Position numbers and translations under genes: made by a program. Of a DNA stretch of 64,000 nucleotides, positions 35,501-50,250 are shown one piece after another. Location of the stretch: the NCBI GenBank assembly GCA_013076295.1, contig RQOL01000546.1, forward strand, positions 1 to 64,000, written 5' to 3'. The notes below the pieces were generated by a model. It did not search any database and was not told the origin of the DNA. It was given only the letters and a program-made list of their open reading frames with translations. Numbering within the stretch: position 1 is the stretch's first letter; every line of letters starts with the position of its first letter. The stretch comes from Sanderia malayensis (lineage: Eukaryota > Cnidaria > Scyphozoa > Semaeostomeae > Pelagiidae).

Positions 35501-37376
35501 ATTGTTCAATATGGTTGAACCTAGTTCAAATTGTTGAACCTAGCTCAAATTGTGGAACCTAGTTGAAAATGTGGAACCCAGTTCAAATTGTGGAACCTAG
35601 TTCAAAATGTGGAATCTAGTTCAAAATGTGGAACCTAGTTCAAATTGTGGAATCTAGTTCAAAATGTGGAACCTAGTTCAAATTGTTGAATCTAGTTCAA
35701 ATTGTCGAACCTAGTTCAAAATGTGGAACCTAGTTCAAATTGTGGAATCTAGTTGAAAATGTGGAACCTTGTTAAAGTTGTGGAACCTAGTTCAAATTGT
35801 TCAACCTAGTTCAAATTGTTGAACCTAGTTCAATACTGTTGACCATTGTTCAATATGGTTGAACCTAGTTCAAATTGTTGAACCTAGTTCAAATTGTTGA
35901 ACCTAGTTCAATATTGTTGACCATTGTTCAATATGGTTGAACCTAGTTCAAATTGTTGAACCTAGTTCAAATTGTTGAACCTAGTTGAAAATGTGGAACC
36001 TAGTTCAAATTGTGGAACCTAGTTCAAAATGTTGAACCTGGTTCAAATGTGGAACCGACTTCTAATGTGGAGCCTAGTTCAAATTGTGGAACCTAGTTCA
36101 AAATGTGGAACCATTTCAAATTGTTGAACCTGGTTCAAATGTGGAACCTAGTTCAAATGTGGAACCTAGTTCAAAATGTGGAGCCTAGTACAAATTGTGG
36201 AACCTAGTTCAAAATGTGGAACCTAGTTCAAATGTGGAACCTAGTTCAAATTGTTGAACCTAGTTCAGAATGTTGAACCTAGTTCAAAATGTTGAACCTA
36301 GTTCAAATTGGTGAACCTAGTTCAAAATGTTGAACCTAGTTCAAATTGTTGAACCTAGTTCAAAATGTTGAACTTAGTTCAAATTGTGGAACCTAGTTAA
36401 AATTGTGGAACCTAGTTCAAATTGTGGAACCTAGTTCAAAGTGTGGAACCTAGTTCAAATTGTTGAACCTGGTTCAAATGTGGAACCGACTTCTAATGTG
36501 GAGCCTAGTTCAAATTGTGGAACCTAGTTCAAAATGTGGAACCATTTCAAATTGTTGAACCTGGTTCAAATGTGGAACCTAGTTCAAATGTGGAACCTAG
36601 TTCAAAATGTGGAACCTAGTAAAATTGTGGAACCTAGTTCAAAATGTGGAACCTAGTTCAAATGTGGAACCTAGTTCAAATTGTTGAACCTAGTTCAAAA
36701 TGTTGAACCTAGTTCAAAATGTTGAACCTAATTCAAATTGGTGAACCTAGTTCAAAATGTTGAACCTAGTTCAAATTGTTGAACCTAGTTCAAAATGTTG
36801 AACTTAGTTCAAATTGTGGAACCTAGTTAAAATTGTGGAACCTAGTTCAAACTGTTGAACCTAGTGCAAATCTGGAACCTACCTCAAATGTGGAACCTGG
36901 TTCAAAATGTGGAACCTAGTTCAAATTGTGGAATCTAGTTCAAAATGTGGAACCTAGTTCAAATTGTTGAATCTAGTTCAAATTGTCGAACCTAGCTCAA
37001 AATGTGGAACCTAGTTCAAATTGTGGAATCTAGTTCAAAATGTGGAACCTTGTTCAAGTTGTGGAACCTAGCTCAAATTGTTCAACCTAGTTCAAATTGT
37101 TGAACCTAGTTCAATATTGTTGACCATTGTTCAATATGGTTGAACCTAGTTCAAATTGTTGAACCCAGTTCAAATTGTTGAACCTAGTTGAAAATGTGGA
37201 ACCAAGTTCAAATTGTGGATCCTAGTTCAAATGTGGAGCCTAGTTCAAATTGTTGAACATGGTTCAAAATGTTGAATCTAGTTCAAATTGTCGAACCTAG
37301 TTCAAAATTTGGAACCTAGTTCAAATTATGGAATCTAGTTCAAATTGTTCAACCTAGTTCAAATTGTTGAACCTAG
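32586..37376. repeat. Satellite family A, segment 4
   Basis: 19-bp family A with two further 431-bp pairs (33371/33802 and 36055/36486). It ends where 19-bp monomers give way to 20-bp monomers at about 37377. No gene. Confidence 0.95.
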
Positions 37377-37439
37377 TTCAATACGGTTGGACCTAATTCC
37401 ATATGGCTAAACCTAGTTCCATATATTTGAACTTGGTTC

Positions 37440-40400
37440 AATATGGTTGAGCCTAGTTCAATATGTTTGAACTTGGTTCAATATGTTTGAACCTTGTTCA
37501 ACATAGCTGAACCTTGTTCAATATGGTTGGACTTGATTCCATATGTCTGAACCTAGTTCAATATGTTTGAACCTAGTACAATACGGTTGAAACTAATTCA
37601 ATATGTTTGAACCTAGTTCAATATGGTTGAAGCCAGTTCAACATGGTTGGACGCCTTTCCATAAGGCTAAGCCTAGTTCAATATGTTTGAACCTAGTTCA
37701 ATATGGTTAATCCCAGTTCACTATGGTTGAACCTAATTCAACATGTCTGAACATAGTTCAATATGTTTGAACCTTGTTCAACTTGACTGAACCTTGTTCA
37801 ATATGGTTGGACTTAATTCCATATGTCTGAACCTAGTTGAAAATGTTTGAACCTAGTTCAATATGGTTGAACCGAGTTCAATATGGTTGAACCTAGTTCA
37901 ATATGGTTGAACTTAATTCCATATGGCTAAACCTAGTTCAAAATGTTTGAACCCAGCTCAATATGGTTGAACCCAGTTCACTATGGTTGAACCTAATTCA
38001 ACATGTCTGAACCTAGTTCAATATGTTTGAACCTTATTCAACATGGCTGGACCTTGTTCAATATGGTTGGACTTAATTCCATATGTCTGAACCTAGTTCA
38101 AAATGTTTGAACCTAGTTCAATATGGTTGAACTTAGTTCAGTATGGTTGAACTTAATTCCATATGGCTAAACCTAGTTCAATATGTTTGAACCTAGCTCA
38201 ATATGGCTGAACCCAGTTCACTATGGTTGAACTTAGTTCAACATGTCCGAACATAGTTCAAAATGTTTGAACCTAGTTCAATATGTTTGAACCTAGTTCA
38301 ATATAATTGAACCCAGATCAATATGTTTGAACCTGGTTCAATATGGTTGAACTTAATTCCATATGTCTGAACCTAGTTGAATATGTTTGAACCTAGTTCA
38401 ATGTGGTTGAACCTACTTCAATAGGTACGAGCCTAGTTCAATATGTTTGAACCTAGTTGAATATGTTTGAACCTAGTTCAATATAGTTAAAACTAGTTCA
38501 ATATAGTTGAACCTAGTTCAAAATGGTTGAACCTAGTTCAATATGTTTGAGCCAAGTTCAATATGTTTGAACATAGCTCAATATGGTTGAACCTAGTTCA
38601 CTTTGGCTCAACCCAGCTCGATATGTTTCAACCTAGTTCAATAAAGTGGAACCTAGTTCAATATGGTTGAACATATTTCCATATGTCTGAACCTAGTTGA
38701 ATATGTTTGAACCTAGTTCAAAATGGTTGAACCTAGTTCAATATGTGTGAGCCTAGTTCAATATGTTTGAACCTAGTTCAATATGGTTAAACCTAGTTCA
38801 AAATTGCTGAACCTAGTTCAATATGGTTGAACCTAGTTCGAATGGTTGAACCTAGTTCCGTATGTTTGAGCCTAGTTCAATTTGGTTGAACCTAGTTCCA
38901 TTAGGGTGGACTTAATTCCATATGGCTAAACCTAGTTCAATATGTTTGAACCTAGTTCAATATGATGGAAACTAGTTCAATATAGTTGAACCTAGTTCAA
39001 AATGGTTGAACCTAGTTCAATATGCCTGAACCTAGTTCAATATGGCTCAACCTGGTTCAACATATTTGAGCCTCTTTCAATATGGCTGAACCTAGTTAAA
39101 TATGGTTCAAATTAATTCCATATGGCAAAACCTAGTTCAATATGCTTGAACACAGTACAATATGGTTTAAAATATTTCAATATGGTTGAACCTAGTTCAA
39201 TGTGGTTGGACTTCATTCCATATGGCCAAACCTAGTTCAATTTGTTTCAACCTAGCTCCATATGGTTGAACCTAGTTCAATATGTTTGAACATAGTTCAA
39301 TAAGGTTGAGCCTAGTTCAATATGGTTGAACCTGGTTCAATATGTTTGAACATAGTTCAATGTGGTTGAACCTAGTTCAATATGGTTGAACCTAGTTCAA
39401 TATGCCTGAACCTATTTCAATATGTTTGAACCTAGTTCAATATGTTCAAACCTAGTTCAATGTGGTTGAACCTAGTTCAATATTGTTGGATATAATTCCA
39501 TATGGCTAAGCCTAGTTCAATACTTGGAACCTAGCTCAATATGGTTGAACCTAGTTTAATATGGTTGGACTTCATTCATATGGCTAAACCTAGTTTAATA
39601 TGTTTGAACCTAGCTCAGTATGGTTGAACCTAGTTCAATTTGGCTCAACTAGTTCGATATGTTTGAACCTAGTTCAATAAGGTTGAGCCTAGTTCAATAT
39701 GGTTGAACCTAGTTCAATATTTTGAACATAGTTCAGTGTGGTTGAACCTAGCTCAATATGATTGAACTTATTTCCATATGTCTGAACTAGTTGAATATGT
39801 TTGAACCTAGTTCAAAATGGTTGAACCTAGTTCAATATGTGTGAGCCTAGTGCAATATGTTGACCCTAGTTCAATATGATTGAACCTAGTTCAAAATGGT
39901 TGAACCTAGTTCAATATGTTTGAACCTAGTTCAATATGTTTAAACATAGCTCAATATGGTTGAACCAAGTTCACTATGGTTAAACCTAATTCAACATGTC
40001 GGAACCTAGTTCAATATGTTTGAACCTTGTTCAACATGGCTGAACCTTGTTCAATATGGTTGGACTTAATTCCATATGTCTGAACCTGGTTCAAAATGTT
40101 TGAACCTAGTTCAATATGGTTGAACCTAGTTCAATATGGTTGAACTTAAATCCATATGGCTAAACCTAGTTCAATATGTTTGAACCTAGCTCAATATGGC
40201 TGAACCTAGTTTAATATGGTTGGACTTCATTCAATATGGCTAAACCTAGTTTAGTATGGTGAACCTAGCTCAGTATGGTTGAACCTAGTTCAATTTGGCT
40301 CAACCTAGTTCGATATGTTTGAACCTAGTTCAATAAGGTTTACCCTAGTTCATTATGGTTGAACCTAGTTCAATATTTTTGAACATAGTTCAATGTGGTT

Positions 40401-43400
40401 GAACCTAGCTCAATATGGTTGAACTTCTTTCCATATGTCTGAACCTAGTTGAATATGTTTGAACCTAGTTCAAAATGGTTGAACCTAGTTCAAAATGTTT
40501 GAACCTAGTTCAATATGGTTGAACCGAGTTCAATATGGTTGAACCTAGTTCAATATGGTTGAACTTAATTCCATATGGCTAAACCTAGTTCAATATGTTT
40601 GAACCTAGTTCAATATGGTTGAACCCAGTTCACTATGGTTGAACCTAATTCAACATGTCTGAACCTAGTTCAATATGCTTGAACCTTGTTCAACATGGCT
40701 GAACCTTGTTCAATATGGTTGGACTTAATTCCATATGTCTGAACCTAGTTCAAAATGTTTGAACCTAGTTCAATATGGTTGAACCTAGTTCAAATTGGCT
40801 CAACCTAGCTCGATATGTTTCAACCTAGTTCAATTAAGTGGAACCTAGTTCAATATGGTTGAACCTAGTTCAAAATGGCTGAACCTAGTTCAATATGGTT
40901 GAACCTAGTTCGAAATGGTTGAACCTAGTTCCGTATGTTTGAGGCTAGTTCAATTTGGTTGAACCTAGTTCCGTTAGGGTGGACTTAATTCCATATGGCT
41001 AAACCTAGTTCAATATGTTTGAACCTAGTTCAATATGATGGAAACTAGTTCAATATAGTTGAACCTAGTTCAAAATGGTTGAACCTAGTTCAATATGCCT
41101 GAACCTAGTTCAATATGGCTCAACCTGGTTCAACATGTTTGAGCCTCTTTCAATATGGCTGAACCTAGTTAAATATGCTTGAACCCAGTACAATATGGTT
41201 GAACCTAGTTTAACATGTCCGAACATAGTTCAAAATGTTTGAACCTAGTTCAATATGTTTGAATCTAGTTCAATATAATTGAACCTAGATCAATATGTTT
41301 GAACCTGGTTCAATATGGTTGAAGCTAGTTCAATATGGTTGGAGTTCATTCCATATGGCTAAACCTAGTTCAATATGTTTGAACCTAGCTCAATATTGTT
41401 GAAGCTAGTTCAATTTGGCTCAGCCTAGCTCGATATGTTTGAACCTAGTTCAATGTGGTTGAACCTAGTTCAATATGGTTGAACTTAATTCCATATGTCT
41501 GAACCTAGTTGAATATGTTTGAACCTAGTTCAATGTGGTTGAACCTACTTCAATATGTGCGAGCCTAGTTCAATATGTTTGAACTAGTTGAATATGTTTG
41601 AACCTAGTTCAATATAGTTGAAACTAGTTCAATATAGTTGAACCTAGTTCAAAATGGTTGAACCTAGTTCAATATGCCTGAACCAAGTTCAATATGTTTG
41701 AACCAAGTTCAATATGTTTGAACATAGCTCAATATGGTTGAACCTAGTTCACTTTGGCTCAACCTAGCTCGATATGTTTCAACCTAGTTCAATAAAGTGG
41801 AACCTAGTTCAATATGGTTGAACATATTTCCATATGTCTGAACCTAGTTGAATATGTTTGAACCTAGTTCAAAATGGTTGAACCTAGTTCAATATGTGTG
41901 AGCCTAGTTCAATATGCTTGAACCTAGTTCAATATGGTTAAACCTAGTTCAAAATGGCTGAAACTAGTTCAATATGGTTGAACTAGTTCAATATGGTTGA
42001 ACCTAATTCAATATGTTTGAACCTAGTTTAATATGTTTGACCCTATTTCAATATGGTTGAACTTATTTCCATATGTCTGCACCTAGTTGAATATGTTGAA
42101 CCTAGTTCAAAATGGTTGAACCTAGTTTAATATGTTTGAACCTAGTTCAATATGTTTAAACCTAGTCAAATATGGTGAACCTAGTTCAATATGGTTGAAC
42201 TAGTTTACTATGGTTGAGCCTAGTTCAACATGTTTGATCCTGGTTCAATATGGTTGAACCTAGTTCCATATGGTTGAACCTAGTTCAATATGTTTGAACC
42301 TAGTTCAATATGTTTAAACCTAGTTAAATATGGTTGAACTTAATTCCATATGGCTAAACCTGGTTCAATATGTTTGAGCCTAGCTCAATATGGTTGAACC
42401 TAGTTAACTATGGTTGAACCAAGTTCAACATGTTCGATCCTGGTTCAATATGGTTGAACCTAGTTCAATACGGTTGGACCTAATTCCATATGGCTAAACC
42501 TAGTTCCATATATTTGAACTTGGTTCAATATGGTTGAGCCTAGTTCAATATGGTTGAACCTATTTCAATATGGTTGTCTTATTTCCATATGTCTGCACCT
42601 AGTTGAATATGGTTGAACCTAGTTCAAAATGTTTGAACCTAGTTCAATATGTTTGAACCTAGTTCAATATGTTTAAACCTAGTCAAATATGGTTAAACCT
42701 AGTTCAATATGGTTGAACCTAGTTTACTATGGTTGAGCCTAGTTCAACATGTTTGATCCTGGTTCAATATGGTTGAACCTAGTTCAATATGGTTGAACCT
42801 AGTTCAATACGTTTGAACCTAGTTCAATATGTTTAAACCTAGTTAAATATGGTTGAACTTAATTCCATATGGCTAAACCTAGTTCAATATGTTTGAGCCT
42901 AGCTCATTATGGTCGAACCTAGTTAACTATGGTTGAACCAAGTTCAACATGTTTGATCCTGGTTCAATATGTTTGAACCTAGTTTAATATGTTTGAACCT
43001 ATTTCAATATGGTTGAACTTATTTCCATATGTCTGCACCTAGTTGAATATGGTTGAACCTAGTTCAAAATGGTTGAACCTAGTTCAATATGTTTGAACCT
43101 AGTTCAATATGTTTAAACCTAGTCAAATATGGTTGAACCTAGTTCAATATGGTTGAACCTAGTTTACTATGGTTGAGCCTAGTTAAATATGGTTGAACAT
43201 AATTCCATATGGCTAAACCTAGTTCAATATGTTTGAACCTAGCTCAATATGGTTGAACCCAGTTCACTATGGTTGAACCTAGTTCAACATGTCTGAACAT
43301 AGTTCAAAATGTTTGAACCTAGTTCAATATGTGTGAGCCTAGTTCAATATGTTTGAACCTAGTTCAATATGGTTAAACCTAGTTCAAAATGGCTGAAACT

Positions 43401-46400
43401 AGTTCAATATGGTTGAACCTAGTTCAATATGGTTGAACCTAATCCAATATGTTTGAACCTAGTTTAATATGTTTGACCCTATTTCAATATGGTTGAACTT
43501 ATTTCCATATGTCTGCACCTAGTTGAATATGGTTGAACCTAGTTCAAAATGGTTGAACCTAGTTTAATATGTTTGAACCTAGTTCAATATGTTTATACCT
43601 AGTCAAATATGGTTGAACCTAGTTCAATATGGTTGAACCTAGTTTACTATGGTTGAGCCTAGTTCAACATGTTTGATCCTGGTTCAATATGGTTGAAACT
43701 AGTTCAATATGGTTGAACCTAGTTTACTATGGTTGAGCCTAGTTCAACATGTTTGATCCTGGTTCAATATGGTCGAACCTAGTTCAATATGGTTTGACTT
43801 AATTCCATATGGCTAAACCTAGTTCGATATGTTTGAACTTGGTTCAATATGGTTGAGCCTAGTTCAATATGGTTGAACCTAGTTCAATATGTTTGAACCT
43901 TGTTCAACATAGCTGAACCTTGTTCAATATGGTTGGACTTGATTCCATATGTCTGAACCTAGTTCAATATGTTTGAACCTAGTACAATACGGTTGAAACT
44001 AATTCAATATGTTTGAACCTAGTTCAATATGGTTGAAGACAGTTCAACATGGTTGGACGCCTTTCCATAAGGCTAAGCCTAGTTCAATATGTTTGAACCT
44101 AGTTCAATATGGTTAATCCCAGTTCACTATGGTTGAACCTAATTCAACATGTCTGAACATAGTTCAATATGTTTGAACCTTGTTCAACTTGACTGAACCT
44201 TGTTCAATATGGTTGGACTTAATTCCATATGTCTGAACCTAGTTGAAAATGTTTGAACCTAGTTCAATATGGTTGAACCGAGTTCAATATGGTTGAACCT
44301 AGTTCAATATGGTTGAACTTAATTCCATATGGCTAAACCTAGTTCAAAATGTTTGAACCCAGCTCAATATGGTTGAACCCAGTTCACTATGGTTGAACCT
44401 AATTCAACATGTCTGAACCTAGTTCAATATGTTTGAACCTTATTCAACATGGCTGGACCTTGTTCAATATGGTTGGACTTAATTCCATATGTCTGAACCT
44501 AGTTCAAAATGTTTGAACCTAGTTCAATATGGTTGAACTTAGTTCAGTATGGTTGAACTTAATTCCATATGGCTAAACCTAGTTCAATATGTTTGAACCT
44601 AGCTCAATATGGCTGAACCCAGTTCACTATGGTTGAACTTAGTTCAACATGTCCGAACATAGTTCAAAATGTTTGAACCTAGTTCAATATGTTTGAACCT
44701 AGTTCAATATAATTGAACCCAGATCAATATGTTTGAACCTGGTTCAATATGGTTGAACTTAATTCCATATGTCTGAACCTAGTTGAATATGTTTGAACCT
44801 AGTTCAATGTGGTTGAACCTACTTCAATATGTACGAGCCTAGTTCAATATGTTTGAACCTAGTTGAATATGTTTGAACCTAGTTCAATATAGTTGAAACT
44901 AGTTCAATATAGTTGAACCTAGTTCAAAATGGTTGAACCTAGTTCAATATGTTTGAGCCAAGTTCAATATGTTTGAACATAGCTCAATATGGTTGAACCT
45001 AGTTCACTTTGGCTCAACCTAGCTCGATATGTTTCAACCTAGTTCAATAAAGTGGAACCTAGTTCAATATGGTTGAACATATTTCCATATGTCTGAACCT
45101 AGTTGAATATGTTTGAACCTAGTTCAAAAAGGTTGAACCTAGTTCAATATGTGTGAGCCTAGTTCAATATGTTTGAACCTAGTTCAATATGGTTAAACCT
45201 AGTTCAAAATTGCTGAACCTAGTTCAATATGGTTGAACCTAGTTCGAAATGGTTGAACCTAGTTCCGTATGTTTGAGCCTAGTTCAATTTGGTTGAACCT
45301 AGTTCCATTAGGGTGGACTTAATTCCATATGGCTAAACCTAGTTCAATATGTTTGAACCTAGTTCAATATGATGGAAACTAGTTCAATATAGTTGAACCT
45401 AGTTCAAAATGGTTGAACCTAGTTCAATATGCCTGAACCTAGTTCAATATGGCTCAACCTGGTTCAACATATTTGAGCCTCTTTCAATATGGCTGAACCT
45501 AGTTAAATATGGTTCAAATTAATTCCATATGGCAAAACCTAGTTCAATATGCTTGAACACAGTACAATATGGTTTAAAATATTTCAATATGGTTGAACCT
45601 AGTTCAATGTGGTTGGACTTCATTCCATATGGCCAAACCTAGTTCAATTTGTTTCAACCTAGCTCCATATGGTTGAACCTAGTTCAATATGTTTGAACAT
45701 AGTTCAATAAGGTTGAGCCTAGTTCAATATGGTTGAACCTGGTTCAATATGTTTGAACATAGTTCAATGTGGTTGAACCTAGTTCAATATGGTTGAACCT
45801 AGTTCAATATGCCTGAACCTATTTCAATATGTTTGAACCTAGTTCAATATGTTCAAACCTAGTTCAATGTGGTTGAACCTAGTTCAATATTGTTGGTTAT
45901 AATTCCATATGGCTAAGCCTAGTTCAATACCTTGGAACCTAGCTCAATATGGTTGAACCTAGTTTAATATGGTTGGACTTCATTCAATATGGCTAAACCT
46001 AGTTTAATATGTTTGAACCTAGCTCAGTATGGTTGAACCTAGTTCAATTTGGCTCAACCTAGTTCGATATGTTTGAACCTAGTTCAATAAGGTTGAGCCT
46101 AGTTCAATATGGTTGAACCTAGTTCAATATTTTTGAACATAGTTCAGTGTGGTTGAACCTAGCTCAATATGGTTGAACTTATTTCCATATGTCTGAACCT
46201 AGTTGAATATGTTTGAACCTAGTTCAAAATGGTTGAACCTAGTTCAATATGTGTGAGCCTAGTTCAATATGTTTGACCCTAGTTCAATATGATTGAACCT
46301 AGTTCAAAATGGTTGAACCTAGTTCAATATGTTTGAACCTAGTTCAATATGTTTAAACATAGCTCAATATGGTTGAACCAAGTTCACTATGGTTAAACCT

Positions 46401-49400
46401 AATTCAACATGTCGGAACCTAGTTCAATATGTTTGAACCTTGTTCAACATGGCTGAACCTTGTTCAATATGGTTGGACTTAATTCCATATGTCTGAACCT
46501 GGTTCAAAATGTTTGAACCTAGTTCAATATGGTTGAACCTAGTTCAATATGGTTGAACTTAAATCCATATGGCTAAACCTAGTTCAATATGTTTGAACCT
46601 AGCTCAATATGGCTGAACCTAGTTTAATATGGTTGGACTTCATTCAATATGGCTAAACCTAGTTTAGTATGGTTGAACCTAGCTCAGTATGGTTGAACCT
46701 AGTTCAATTTGGCTCAACCTAGTTCGATATGTTTGAACCTAGTTCAATAAGGTTTACCCTAGTTCATTATGGTTGAACCTAGTTCAATATTTTTGAACAT
46801 AGTTCAATGTGGTTGAACCTAGCTCAATATGGTTGAACTTCTTTCCATATGTCTGAACCTAGTTGAATATGTTTGAACCTAGTTCAAAATGGTTGAACCT
46901 AGTTCAAAATGTTTGAACCTAGTTCAATATGGTTGAACCGAGTTCAATATGGTTGAACCTAGTTCAATATGGTTGAACTTAATTCCATATGGCTAAACCT
47001 AGTTCAATATGTTTGAACCTAGTTCAATATGGTTGAACCCAGTTCACTATGGTTGAACCTAACTCAACATGTCTGAACCTAGTTCAATATGCTTGAACCT
47101 TGTTCAACATGGCTGAACCTTGTTCAATATGGTTGGACTTAATTCCATATGTCTGAACCTAGTTCAAAATGTTTGAACCTAGTTCAATATGGTTGAACCT
47201 AGTTCAAGTTGGCTCAACCTAGCTCGATATGTTTCAACCTAGTTCAATTAAGTGGAACCTAGTTCAATATGGTTGAACCTAGTTCAAAATGGCTGAACCT
47301 AGTTCAATATGGTTGAACCTAGTTCGAAATGGTTGAACCTAGTTCCGTATGTTTGAGGCTAGTTCAATTTGGTTGAACCTAGTTCCGTTAGGGTGGACTT
47401 AATTCCATATGGCTAAACCTAGTTCAATATGTTTGAACCTAGTTCAATATGATGGAAACTAGTTCAATATAGTTGAACCTAGTTCAAAATGGTTGAACCT
47501 AGTTCAATATGCCTGAACCTAGTTCAATATGGCTCAACCTGGTTCAACATGTTTGAGCCTCTTTCAATATGGCTGAACCTAGTTAAATATGCTTGAACCC
47601 AGTACAATATGGTTGAACCTAGTTTAACAAGTCCGAACATAGTTCAAAATGTTTGAACCTAGTTCAATATGTTTGAATCTAGTTCAATATAATTGAACCT
47701 AGATCAATATGTTTGAACCTGGTTCAATATGGTTGAAGCTAGTTCAATATGGTTGGAGTTCATTCCATATGGCTAAACCTAGTTCAATATGTTTGAACCT
47801 AGCTCAATATTGTTGAAGCTAGTTCAATTTGGCTCAGCCTAGCTCGATATGTTTGAACCTAGTTCAATGTGGTTGAACCTAGTTCAATATGGTTGAACTT
47901 AATTCCATATGTCTGAACCTAGTTGAATATGTTTGAACCTAGTTCAATGTGGTTGAACCTACTTCAATATGTGCGAGCCTAGTTCAATATGTTTGAACCT
48001 AGTTAAATATGTTTGAACCTAGTTCAATATAGTTGAAACTAGTTCAATATAGTTGAACCTAGTTCAAAATGGTTGAACCTAGTTCAATATGCCTGAACCA
48101 AGTTCAATATGTTTGAACCAAGTTCAATATGTTTGAACATAGCTCAATATGGTTGAACCTAGTTCACTTTGGCTCAACCTAGCTCGATATGTTTCAACCT
48201 AGTTCAATAAAGTGGAACCTAGTTCAATATGGTTGAACATATTTCCATATGTCTGAACCTAGTTGAATATGTTTGAACCTAGTTCAAAATGGTTGAACCT
48301 AGTTCAATATGTGTGAGCCTAGTTCAATATGCTTGAACCTAGTTCAATATGGTTAAACCTAGTTCAAAATGGCTGAAACTAGTTCAATATGGTTGAACCT
48401 AGTTCAATATGGTTGAACCTAATTCAATATGTTTGAACCTAGTTTAATATGTTTGACCCTATTTCAATATGGTTGAACTTATTTCCATATGTCTGCACCT
48501 AGTTGAATATGGTTGAACCTAGTTCAAAATGGTTGAACCTATTTTAATATGTTTGAACCTAGTTCAATATGTTTAAACCTAGTCAAATATGGTTGAACCT
48601 AGTTCAATATGGTTGAACCTAGTTTACTATGGTTGAGCCTAGTTCAACATGTTTGATCCTGGTTCAATATGGTTGAACCTAGTTCCATATGGTTGAACCT
48701 AGTTCAATATGTTTGAACCTAGTTCAATATGTTTAAACCTAGTTAAATATGGTTGAACTTAATTCCATATGGCTAAACCTAGTTCAATATGTTTGAGCCT
48801 AGCTCAATATGGTTGAACCTAGTTAACTATGGTTGAACCAAGTTCAACATGTTCGATCCTGGTTCAATATGGTTGAACCTAGTTCAATACGGTTGGACCT
48901 AATTCCATATGGCTAAACCTAGTTCCATATATTTGAACTTGGTTCAATATGGTTGAGCCTAGTTCAATATGGTTGAACCTATTTCAATATGGTTGTCTTA
49001 TTTCCATATGTCTGCACCTAGTTGAATATGGTTGAACCTAGTTCAAAATGGTTGAACCTAGTTCAATATGTTTGAACCTAGTTCAATATGTTTAAACCTA
49101 GTCAAATATGGTTGAACCTAGTTCAATATGGTTGAACCTAGTTTACTATGGTTGAGCCTAGTTAAATATGGTTGAACATAATTCCATATGGCTAAACCTA
49201 GTTCAATATGTTTGAACCTAGCTCAATATGGTTGAACCCAGTTCACTATGGTTGAACCTAGTTCAACATGTCTGAACATAGTTCAAAATGTTTGAACCTA
49301 GTTCAATATGTGTGAGCCTAGTTCAATATGTTTGAACCTAGTTCAATATGGTTAAACCTAGTTCAAAATGGCTGAAACTAGTTCAATATGGTTGAACCTA

Positions 49401-50250
49401 GTTCAATATGGTTGAACCTAATCCAATATGTTTGAACCTAGTTTAATATGTTTGACCCTATTTCAATATGGTTGAACTTATTTCCATATGTCTGCACCTA
49501 GTTGAATATGGTTGAACCTAGTTCAAAATGGTTGAACCTAGTTTAATATGTTTGAACCTAGTTCAATATGTTTAAACCTAGTCAAATATGGTTGAACCTA
49601 GTTCAATATGGTTGAACCTAGTTTACTATGGTTGAGCCTGGTTCAACATGTTTGATCCTGGTTCAATATGGTTGAACCTAGTTCCATATGGTTGAACCTA
49701 GTTCAATATGTTTGAACCTAGTTCAATATGTTTAAACCTAGTTAAATATGGTTGAACTTAATTCCATATGGCTAAACCTAGTTCAATATGTTTGAGCCTA
49801 GCTCAATATGGTTGAACCTAGTTAACTATGGTTGAACCAAGTTCAACATGTTCGATCCTGGTTCAATATGGTTGAACCTAGTTCAATACGGTTGGACCTA
49901 ATTCCATATGGCTAAACCTAGTTCCATATATTTGAACTTGGTTCAATATGGTTGAGCCTAGTTCAATATGGTTGAACCTATTTCAATATGGTTGTCTTAT
50001 TTCCATATGTCTGCACCTAGTTGAATATGGTTGAACCTAGTTCAAAATGGTTGAACCTAGTTCAATATGTTTGAACCTAGTTCAATATGTTTAAACCTAG
50101 TCAAATATGGTTGAACCTAGTTCAATATGGTTGAACCTAGTTTACTATGGTTGAGCCTAGTTCAACATGTTTGATCCTGGTTCAATATGGTTGAACCTAG
50201 TTCAATATGGTTGAACCTAGTTCAATACGTTTGAACCTAGTTCAATATGT
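37440..50250. repeat. 6.4-kb tandem duplication within satellite B
   Basis: Monomer order from about 37440 recurs from about 43846. The offset is 6406 near 37501 and 38401, 6407 near 39481, and 6419 near 42541. The drift comes from single-base deletions in the first copy. Order is rearranged near the ends, so the borders are approximate. Confidence 0.65.

Noticed and set aside
8564..37376. tRNA B-box-like GGTTCAAAT strings
   Set aside because: No matching A box, cloverleaf or CC end; the match is a by-product of the CCTGGTTCAAAT satellite variant.
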